Shown here piece by piece: positions 56,363 to 64,000 of a stretch of DNA of 64,000 nt. The translations under genes and the position numbers were made by a program. Origin of the DNA: Acheta domesticus (taxonomy: Eukaryota > Arthropoda > Insecta > Orthoptera > Gryllidae). The stretch lies in assembly GCA_031308135.1 (NCBI GenBank), contig JAHLJT010008756.1:135610949-135674948 (forward strand). Direction: 5' to 3'. The notes under the pieces are model-generated. The model was not told the origin of the DNA, made no database searches, and saw nothing but the letters and a program-made list of their open reading frames with translations. Each line of letters opens with the position of its first letter. The first letter of the stretch is position 1.

Positions 56363-58328
56363 TACATAAAGTTTAATGTATACATGTACAATAGGATGAA
56401 AGACTCAATGTTTCAAAATGATATCTGGAATGAATGATCATGATGGAACGGTGACTATGAATATATGATATCAATGATGATAAGACAGGAGAAACGAGAG
56501 AACCTGTGCATTAGATATACATTTATTTTTTTAAACATTCAGTTCAATGTACAAATGTATTAAGCGCTTTATATAACGGTACATTAGGTTTCATGTGCAT
56601 TAATACATTAATCTACATTAAATGTAATGACATTTCTGACAATGTAGTATATCTTCTTTGTATCAATTTCTATTAACAGATTTTATTACGAAAAATATTC
56701 GACACAAGTAACGGACTCCGATGTTTATAAACCTCGGCTATCGCCTTAATGCAGAATTCAACTACGCCCGTTATTTGCTCTATATCGTGCGGGTGGGATC
56801 TCGTATCTCGTTGGTGAGCAACACGGTAGGTTAGAAAAAAATTAGTCTTAGCCAAATAAATGCTTATTGATTTGCAACCATGTTTCTGTTAATTTTTCTA
56901 TTCCACGTAGTTTTTTTAGATACCCTCCAACGATAATCATTCATCTACAAAAAAATGCTTCGCATTTCCTGTCAAGACTTTGTTTCTAGTTCCCTAATCC
57001 TTTGTTTTACATTTATATTTCGGAGTAAAAATCGTCAAAATAAGAGCTACACAGCATTAAATTTGCGTAAGTTGATTGAACACTAATCTGTCATCATTTG
57101 GCATTATGACATTATCAAGACCAGCTACATAGTGTAGTTAGTGTGTAGTTGTTCTTGTTTTGTATATTTCCTCTCAATTCAGCACTTTATTTTTCAAGGC
57201 CCGTCTGTGATCATTTATCACAAGAAAGTTTTTTATTCGAAACATTCATTTCATTTGCACATAATAACTTGTGCCTTTACCAGTCTGTGCCAGTCTGTGC
57301 TGTATTGTCTGTTATACAATGCAAGTTTTATTGTGTAAATATTCGTTGCAAAAATCCTATAACAAATAGATTTCCTCCTTTCGTGTAAGGAATATTACAA
57401 TTTCAATTGAAAAAATTCACATTCAAAAAATGTTACTTCAAGATGTCAAAATTTACGTCTACAGTCATGACGTTGGTTTATGAACATTGACGATTTTATG
57501 AAGACATATGACTTCCTTTTCATTCATTTCATCCTTTACGAAATTCAATTTTCTTCCTGTGCATTTGTTTCTTGATGTAATTTTAAATTATTTGATCAAT
57601 TAATCACTGATTTGGTATCAGTATTATCTCTTACAGGGCGAGATATCATATCAAATAATTTTAATTCTTTGCACAAATCCTTCAGTCTTTTGCTTCCACA
57701 AATTAAATCCCATATATTAGTTACAATTTTTTTGCTATTACTATTACTTTTACTATTACAAGTTCTAAGAGAATCGGCAATTTTATTTTACATCCGACTC
57801 AAGATTTTGAATCTTTGGTCGTGCATTAGCTTGCATCTGAATTTACGAAAAGTTCTCCAGGCTGTTTGGAATTTTTTAGTTTCATGTTTGTTGTTCCTTG
57901 TAAATATGTCTGACCTTCCTTTAAAACTTGAAAATGCATTTCTCTAGGATCTTTCATATATTGGCCCAATTCAGGTTCTTGTAGATAACTTTGACATTCC
58001 AACATTCCTTGATAGAAGGTTTTGTCTATTTCAAGAGATTCTTTGTAATCATCCTACATCAAGTCGCCCACTCCAGGAGATTTGACTGTTGAGCAGGATT
58101 TCATTTATTAAAATCTTTAGAGCATTTTTTTACTTAAGCTCAATATTGTGTGTTAGCATTTAAATAACTGGGAAGATGGCTGAGTGATAATCAAAATTTG
58201 TTACATGATTTATTCACAAAAAAGTCAGCACCTCGCTGGACGAGTTTGGTGGAGCACACCTGATTTCGAGTGAAAAGCACAAAGATTTTTGCGGAAGCGC
58301 GCGTGACCAAACTCCAGCGCTTGTTTTA

Positions 58329-58496
58329 CTCCGATTAAAACAGGAAGTCCTTTCAAGGTCACGAGTTCAAAGGAGTGCGGGACAGTGTCATCGACTCGCG
58401 AGCTACTTTACAATGACATTTTTGGTGTTGAAGCTCCCGACTGGATAACAGTGTTTCAGCTCGTGACCTTGAAAAGACTCAGTGTTTTAATCGAAG
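58329..58496. mobile_element. Foldback MITE (fb2), TA-flanked
   Basis: The left arm CCGATTAAAACAGGAAGTCC, then TTTCAAGGTCACGAG, is inverted at the right (CTCGTGACCTTGAAA ... GTTTTAATCGAAG). TA lies at 58327-58328 and 58497-58498. A partial relative is at 61881-62000. Confidence 0.78.
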
Positions 58497-58534
58497 TATA
58501 GGCCGATGCGGGGTTATCGCTAGGAATATCACTA

Positions 58535-59278
58535 ATCGCCCGATGGATTGATTGATTAGTCACTCCGGGCGCGTCAGTAGCTAAGATCATTAGCCTCGTA
58601 AGTGTAGTGCACATCTTTCCTCGGAACTGGCGGTGATCTTCCTCGCTGGATGGTGAGATCCGGCGCCGACTTGCCTGTCGACTAGCTGGGTTTCCCCAAC
58701 CATCTATCTCTCGCCAGCGGGCCACCGGGAGCTCGAAGCTCACGACTGGTCTCCCGGCATGCATGGTAGTGTAGAGCATGTAAGTATAATTGTGGGTAAA
58801 GGGGTGACGATAGAACAAGGAATGGGAAGGAAATATCGCGCGGAGTCCTTGACCCGCTTGTTAGGGTACTACTCCGGCGTTCGCCTGGAATTGATCGGAG
58901 AAACAACTGGAGATCCACTGATCAGAGCAGCCGACCGCTAGAATTCTCCTCCAGACAGTGGCTGAATTTCACATGTACTTGGGTTTTTCGTTCTTCGCGC
59001 ATCAAGGTCACGGAAAAATGGAGAGGGAAGGCTTTCTTCAATAGGCAGCTCAGTAGTCACAACACAGTTGTGACGTGGAAGCTCCCTATTGGAGAAAGCC
59101 TTCCCTCTCTATTTTTTCCTCAGTAGTCAAACAGTGACGAGGAAGCCCCCTATTGTAGAAAGCCTTCCCTCTCCATTTTTCGTCCGTGACCTTGGTGCAC
59201 CAAGAACGAAAAACCAAAGTATAGCTATGCAGCTACTGTCGAAAAGCCTCGCAGTGACATGGGTTGAGGCCCGGTGTG
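58535..59278 (-). mobile_element. tS1 SINE interrupted by a nested MITE
   Basis: Tail and body occupy 58535-58977. The tRNA-head side resumes at 59222-59278 with CTACTGTCGAAAA and CGCAGTGACATGGGTTGAGG. Between them lies the foldback element 58978-59219. The SINE has the same orientation as gene B and its head end lies about 25 bases inside the intron from the donor of exon 59305-59492. Confidence 0.72.
58978..59219. mobile_element. Foldback MITE (fb3) nested in the SINE
   Basis: The right end reversed (CTTTGGTTTTTCGTTCTTGG) matches the left end (CTTGGGTTTTTCGTTCTTCG). The arms continue through AAGGTCACGGA and GGAGAGGGAAGGCTTTCT. TA lies at 58976-58977 and 59220-59221. The centre carries a partial repetition of the arm. 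Confidence 0.82.
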
Positions 59279-59304
59279 CTCGGCCGAGTGTTGCAGCTTC
59301 ATAC

Positions 59305-59492
59305 CTTGAGCACGGGGTGCGTGAGCAGCGCGCCGCCCTCGCCCTCGTAGTCGCTGACGACTTGCAGGCGGCGCACGCGGAAGCAGGCGTCTGCGCACGC
59401 GCAGCGCTCCACCACGGGCAGGCAGCGCGCGCCGTTGGGGCCCTGCACGGCCACGGAGCGCCGCTGCACCGCGCGGCACCCCCGCCCGCCGC
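59305..59492 (-). CDS. Gene B, internal exon: cystine-knot-like repeat
   Basis: The acceptor CTCCGTGCAG and donor AAG|GTATGA bound 188 bases that enter in phase 1 and leave in phase 0, fitting both neighbours. The 62 complete codons include RSVAVQGPNGARC, then LPVVERCACADAC, then RVRRLQVVSDYEGEG. The V-V-E-x-C-x-C-x-x-C order is that of the last strand of a C-terminal cystine-knot domain. The matching first half (VDVGACAGRC) is at the end of the previous exon. The donor lies about 25 bases from a tS1 SINE. Confidence 0.68.
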
Positions 59493-59861
59493 CTGCACGG
59501 AGATACAATGCAATGAATCACGTAGTAGTAGATTTTCGTAGAACAAAGTGCTTCGTCAAGTTCACGAAACTGCTGTTTAGTTAAACACTCTAATGCACGT
59601 ATAGTAATGTTCACTAAACAGGTCATACACCGTGACGAATGGCATCTAGAGGAGAAAACTAAACGAATCGTTGCGTTGACTAATACATTGAGTAAATACA
59701 CTTACTAAACAGTGCAGTGAAAATAACTAAAGAAAACGTGAAAGGACTTTCACGTTTCACAAAGGAATACTTTCTTTCTGCCCCTACAAGCAGGTAGCAA
59801 CTGGGGTTCCGCAGCGCTCACCCATCCTACGGCCCCAGGGACGCTTAATTTTTCTTTCTGA

Positions 59862-60182
59862 AATTTGAGAAAAATAATTCTGAGAAATAGAAAAGCACCC
59901 AATTTACACAATTCGACTCCTTTTTTTGTTGCTCGCTTTCCTTTCTGAACAAATATATTAATTTCTTTTGTAAATAATAAACAACTTATATGTTTAAGGA
60001 GTGTTTCTATGCTTCCATAATGCAAATTTTTGCCCAGAAATCATTTTTTCAAATCCACTTTTGAGTGCTCATTGCGGCCCAACCATTCGGAATATCCACA
60101 TAGTTTATTAGACAAAATATTCTTAGAATTGTCTTAAGAGCTTATTTTCGAAGTGTCGACGTTTCCTCTCCGGACATCCTGT
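59862..60182 (+). repeat. Dispersed repeat, pair member with 11093-11432
   Basis: Closely similar to 11093-11432 along its length with a few small indels. It ends just before an fb1 copy. Confidence 0.75.
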
Positions 60183-60193
60183 ATTCATTTATA

Positions 60194-60422
60194 CTGCGAT
60201 TTTTCTAACTTTGCCTCTCAAGGCTCGTCTTCACAATGAAATATGTCACGATATTTTTCGTCTTTCCCAGTCGTGCAGCTACATATCACATGATCGCGAC
60301 CGTATCAAGAAGTGCTTGCGATCATGCGACGTCTAGCGGCACGACCGAGAAAGACGCGAAATGCCATGTGATATTCCATCCTGGCTATGCGGTCTTGAGA
60401 AGCAGAGTTAGAAAAATCGCAC
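60194..60422. mobile_element. fb1 foldback MITE
   Basis: CTGCGATTTTTCTAACTTTG at the left and GCAGAGTTAGAAAAATCGCA at the right are the ends. The inner palindrome CATGATCGCGACCGTATC / TGCGATCATGCGAC is present. TA lies on the left; the right flank is altered (CTAC). Confidence 0.83.
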
Positions 60423-60439
60423 TACAGGACCTTTTTATT

Positions 60440-60765
60440 AAGAAAAAAATTGTAAGTATCATTTAGCAAAAGTTTGGAAATGCCGCAGAGGCTGCATGTA
60501 AAGTACCCCCAAAATATAAAGAATGTATTTCAAAATTGCAAAGCTTCTACTCGGGCAGATTGAACGAGGGATAATCATTTTGGAAAAAAATCTACAATTT
60601 AGGCTTTAGAGTTGTTCACAGACAGACGGACAGACAAATGGAGTTGAATGATAGTTTTGAAAACAAAACACTTTTTCGGTATCAGGGGACCCCGAAACGT
60701 GCATTTCTGTTGAAATCTCGAAATCCATTTTCCGCAGCATTATATAACTTTCTCTATAATGCATA
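60440..60765 (-). repeat. Family F fragment, reversed
   Basis: AAAGTACCCCCAAAATATAA, CACAGACAGACGGACAGAC, GGTATCAGGGGACCCCGAAA and TATATAACTTTCTC match the 5' part of the family on the minus strand. Confidence 0.62.
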
Positions 60766-61087
60766 TATTACTCCGTTTGCAGGTTCCGCAATGGAAATAT
60801 AATATTTCGCATCGACATTGCCTTGGCTCAAGAGGTTGATGGACTTCAATTCGAGGTTTTTCAAAGCTACATTCTCTACACCCTACTATTGAGATTAAAT
60901 TTATTTTATTGCAGAGCATGTAAAATATTTTAATGTCCGTTGATAGCTAAATAGTAATAATATATAGGGAAAAGACTTTAGTTATTCCTTCCCTTGAACC
61001 ATTAAGTTTTGTATACATAATTTGTAACGTTCCTTTCAAGTTTCATTAACATAAAATGTGTTTTATAAGAGAAGTGTTGGTACAACG

Positions 61088-61150
61088 AATGGATAGCTCA
61101 GTATCAAAGTATTGCGAGAGCGGTGGGCTCGGTTCCCACTCTGCGTAGAT
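61088..61150 (+). mobile_element. tRNA-like fragment
   Basis: ATGGATAGCTCAGTATC resembles an A box and GGGCTCGGTTCCCAC a T arm. The B box is imperfect and the acceptor stem is absent, so this is a SINE head or pseudo-tRNA. Confidence 0.4.
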
Positions 61151-61847
61151 ATTTTGTCCATTCTAGATTACCATAAAATCCAGTAAATTACAACATTCTA
61201 CTTTTGTCGTGTCAATGTTATACATAAAAGAAGCCAAAATTTGTTTTCGAGATCAAGGAGAATATTTGAATTCTGAAGAAATTACAACATTGAACGCTTC
61301 AATAGGAAATGAAAAACACTTATTAGGCATTGGGGAGACAAAAATAATAAATTTTAACCATGTCGTTTGAATATGAACAATGCCGTTGAGTATAGTAATT
61401 CATTTTATGTTATGACAAAACGAAATGACCCATTTTTATGTCATTTTTTGTATTTTTCGTTTTTATTTTGAATTCATTTTTCGTTGATATCATCGATTTT
61501 AATATATTTTTAATGATACATGCTTCAAACAGTATTTCCGAGATGCAAGAAATGTTGACTGTAGAATTCTTGAGTAGCCTTTTCGATTTCTTCGCTCATA
61601 TATTGTAATGTCAGCTGTTGTGAGTACTGTGTAATCTGAGGTGACGTCTATCGGCGCTATTGCCAGTTCGGCCGATTTTGCGATAAATAAAGGCAGAATT
61701 CTCTTTTAAAGAAGAGTCCAAACCAAAAGTATGCCGACTGAGTTCACTGGAACGAAAGGAAGAAGCTTCTTAAAAACTTTTGAAGGGTATTTTATTGACC
61801 ACTTTTGACAAGGTTTTAGGTAATCGAAATCCGCCCCTTTTTTAATA

Positions 61848-61882
61848 ATAATATTAATAATAATAATAATAATAATAATAGA
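61848..61882. repeat. (AAT)n microsatellite
   Basis: Run of TAA/AAT units within the gene B intron. Confidence 0.9.
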
Positions 61883-62000
61883 CTCCAACTAAGACCCGAA
61901 GTCCTTTCAAGGTCATGAGCTGAAAAGAGAGGGGGATGTGCCACCATCATCGAATCGCGAGCTTGGTTACGACTGAAATTTTCGGTATTGAAGCTCCCGA
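61881..62000. mobile_element. fb2 foldback fragment
   Basis: GAAGTCCTTTCAAGGTCATG and GTATTGAAGCTCCCGATGCG match 58345-58445. The right arm is lost and an fb1 copy starts 14 bases further on. Confidence 0.65.
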
Positions 62001-62013
62001 TGCGATGACTATT

Positions 62014-62251
62014 CTGCAATTTCTCTAACGTTGCCCCTCAAGGCCCATCTTCGCGATGCAATATCTCACGGTATTTCGCGTCTTTCTCGGTCTTGCCGGT
62101 AGAAGTCGCATGATCGCAAGCACAACTTGATACGGTCGCGATCATGCGAAATCTAGCAGAACGACTGAGGAAAATGTGAAATACCGTGACATATTCCTTC
62201 GCGAAGATGGGATTTGAGTGGCCTTGAGGGGCAAAGTTAGAAACATCGCAG
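62014..62251. mobile_element. fb1 foldback MITE
   Basis: CTGCAATTTCTCTAACGTTG and GGGGCAAAGTTAGAAACATC form the ends. The arms pair almost throughout (GTATTTCGCGTCTTTCTCGG with its partner). It lies only about 45 bases from the donor of exon 62297-62534. Confidence 0.83.
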
Positions 62252-62296
62252 TATGTGTCCCCTCCCCTTTGAGCCAGATCGTAGTAAGAGTGTTAC

Positions 62297-62534
62297 CGTG
62301 CGCGCAGCGTCCGGCGCAGGCGCCGACGTCGACGGTGGTCTCGAAGGGCGTGTCGGCGAAGAGGCGCAGCGCGAGCGGGCGGCGCGCGCAGGGCGCGGCG
62401 CGCGGCCGGCACGCGCAGCCCTCCACCACGCGCAGCTCGCGCTCCTCGCCCGCCACGCCCACGCCCACGGCCTCCGCGCGCAGCGCGGCGCGCGCCGCCT
62501 CGCACTGCCACGGGCCCGGGCACGCCCCCGCCGC
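62297..62534 (-). CDS. Gene B, exon at right: cystine-knot-like repeat (partial gene)
   Basis: The acceptor GTGTTGCAG and donor CACG|GTAACA bound 238 bases, starting in phase 0 and leaving one base over. That one base plus GC of the next exon completes a Gly codon. The 79 residues include ACPGPWQCEAA, ELRVVEGCACRPRAAPC and DTPFETTVDVGACAGRC. The exon therefore holds the end of one module and the start of the next, and earlier exons must lie to the right of the window. The protein is most likely secreted and disulphide-rich. No family name is given. Cysteine spacing resembles DAN/bursicon/von Willebrand-type knots, but repeats in series are unusual for these. Confidence 0.7.
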
Positions 62535-62566
62535 CTGCAACACACACGCATCGGCTCGCTTCAGCA

Positions 62567-62612
62567 CTCTCTCTCTCTCTCTTTTTCACACACACACACA
62601 CATATAGTGACT

Positions 62613-62684
<72 letters not shown>
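62567..62684. repeat. Compound microsatellite (CT)n(CA)n(CA)n(TA)n(CA)n
   Basis: The array sits about 30 bases upstream, in transcript terms, of the acceptor of gene B exon 62297-62534. In the pre-mRNA it reads as GU, UA, GU and GA runs, likely to vary in length between individuals. Confidence 0.95.
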
Positions 62685-62685
<1 letters not shown>

Positions 62686-62689
62686 TTTG

Positions 62690-63440
62690 ATGGACATGAC
62701 ACGTCCCAGAAACCCCCACGCAACGTGTGCGAGGCACACAGAACTATGTTCCAGGAGCCAGCGCTACGATGGGCGCAGAACGCGACCCTGGCATCAGTTG
62801 ACAGAAGTTCACAGCGGGTCAGGAAAGGGATCTGTGACGCAAGCCAGGTCCGTCGGGGGGGGAGGTGACGTACTCTCCCCTACTTCTCTAGAAACTTGCC
62901 TGAAAACCGCGGATCCCGGAATGCCTACCCTCTTGCTTCTTGCCTCTCAGCTTGTTTCTCTCTCAGCTCTCGTATCTTCGATTGCTTGAACAGCTGTCTG
63001 TTAGAGTTATGAGTCTCTTCGACGAATGTTAGTTCAGAGTTTCTTTTACGGCTGAACTAATTTTAATTATTTCTGTTGTGTTTGATTCATCTCCGCCCCG
63101 AATAGCAGAATAACTATTTCAATACCGAAAAAATGGCGCTAGATGGCGTTGTAGGATAAAAAACTAAATAAACATATCAAATGTAACCCGCTAGTCTCGG
63201 TAGGATTTTTGAATGTATATCGTTAAATAACTTCTACACGAAGCGTTCTAGTGCATTAAAAACTATGTTCTTTAGACCAAACTATTAAGGCCGAAGGCCT
63301 CAAAGAAATGTTTCTCACACTGAAACGTACAGGATGAAATCTTCTTAAACATTCTATTACATTTTTGCTGGTCCGGCGCTTCTCAATATTGCCCCACTTA
63401 CTCCACCTGCTCAAAGACGTGAAGAATGCAGAACTAATTG
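62690..63440. other. Intron or flank, no feature recognised
   Basis: Presumably intron of gene B upstream of the exon at 62534. A G-run (GGGGGGGGA) occurs near 62855. Frames here are short and unrecognised. Confidence 0.35.
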
Positions 63441-63475
63441 AGAATGAGAGAGAGAGAGAGAGTGAGAGTGAGTTA
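63441..63475. repeat. (GA)n microsatellite
   Basis: Run of GA with a few GTGA steps. Confidence 0.85.
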
Positions 63476-63579
63476 CACGCGGGTTGAGAGACAAAGAGAC
63501 AGAGAGAAAATGGGAGAGAAAAGGAGAAAGACGGAGGTAAAGGGCAGATCAACGTCTGCCGGGCTCCGCTAGGTTTTCA

Positions 63580-64000
63580 TAATTGGTGATTCCAGCGCGT
63601 CAACAGCTCAGATTATTAGCCCCGTAAGCATATTGCATCTTTTTATCGCGAGAGGTGCCCTCTGAATGGTGAGATCGGGCAGCGACCTACCGTCAGCTAA
63701 AAGGTTTTCCTACAGCCAGGTATCTCCCACCAGCGGGGCACCGTCCCAGATGGGCCAAGCTCTGTGCCCCCGACCAGCCTCCCGACGTGTATTGTAGTGA
63801 AGTGCTTGTTAGTGTAAGTGTGTGTAAGGGGAGAGGATTGGACAAGGAAGAGGAAAGAAAGATCACGCGCGGTAGGTGGCCCGTTTGTTAGGGTACTGCT
63901 CCGGCAATCGCCTGATGTTTGTCGGAGAAACCACGGAAAACTATCGATCAGAGCAGCCGGCCTCTAGAATTCTCCTCCTGACAGCGACTGAACTCCACCC
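63580..64000 (-). mobile_element. tS1 SINE, cut by the window edge
   Basis: Tail (CCCCGTAAGCATATTGCATC), body (CAGGTATCTCCCACCAGCGG; CACGGAAAACTATCGATC; AGAATTCTCCTCC) and TGACAGCGACTGAA match tS1. The tRNA head would lie beyond 64000. Confidence 0.85.

Larger units (their letters stand above)
55645..59304 (-). other. Gene B intron between the last two exons
   Basis: This 3.66-kb intron has GT...AG borders on the minus strand. It holds an fb1 copy, a tS1 fragment, a second foldback element, a nested tS1/MITE and about 1.9 kb of AT-rich unique DNA (56400-58300) with no recognised feature. Confidence 0.6.
59493..62296 (-). other. Gene B intron
   Basis: This 2.8-kb intron has GT (62296-62295) and AG (59494-59493) borders on the minus strand. 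It contains the dispersed repeat at 59862-60182, two fb1 copies, a family F fragment, a tRNA-like piece and an (ATA)n run. No further exon was recognised. Confidence 0.6.

Noticed and set aside
62218..62690. Plus-strand frames of 129 and 145 codons across the gene B exon and microsatellite
   Set aside because: They are the antisense shadow of the exon, continued into simple repeats.

Overview
The window is nuclear DNA from an animal, most likely an arthropod and probably an insect with a large repeat-rich genome. The evidence is spliced coding exons with GT/AG borders and kilobase introns, AT-rich intergenic DNA broken by sharp GC-rich islands, and many tRNA-derived SINEs, TA-flanked foldback MITEs and decayed Tigger, PIF/Harbinger, MULE and non-LTR elements. 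No species can be fixed from the sequence alone. A run of exactly 1000 N (14199-15198) is a scaffold gap.

Two protein-coding genes are supported, both on the minus strand and both partial. Gene A has a complete core promoter (CCAAT box, GC boxes, TATA box, initiator) at about 2744-2860. Its first coding exon (2609-2442) encodes a signal peptide and ends at a phase-0 splice donor, and the rest of the gene lies beyond the left edge. Gene B enters from the right edge. Three consecutive exons (62534-62297, 59492-59305, 55644-55395) join with matching phases and encode repeats of a cysteine-rich module resembling a cystine knot, with the recurring pieces VDVGxCxGxC and VVExCxC. The last exon carries the stop codon but also a one-base frameshift at a run of six C, probably an assembly error.

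The roughly 52 kb between the genes, and the introns, are dominated by repeats. (1) A tRNA-derived SINE of about 0.5 kb (called tS1 here) has at least fourteen full or partial insertions, several nested or paired tail to tail. (2) A foldback MITE of about 230 bp (fb1), with TA flanks at the best-preserved copies, has five copies including one short variant. (3) A large non-coding dispersed repeat (family F) has a defined 5' end, roughly 300-bp internal tandem units and a defined 3' module, in ten or more pieces. (4) Coding remnants of a Tigger-type element, a PIF/Harbinger element nested in another TA-flanked element, two non-LTR retrotransposons, a Mutator-like transposase and one further mobile-element gene are present. 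Several GC-rich, CpG-rich islands lie between the genes without a recognisable exon. A 91-base near-perfect hairpin at 30596-30686 is pre-miRNA-like on the minus strand.

I see no bacterial, phage or defence-type system. The most interesting items are the repeated cystine-knot-like gene, the hairpin, family F and the layered insertions next to a splice donor.
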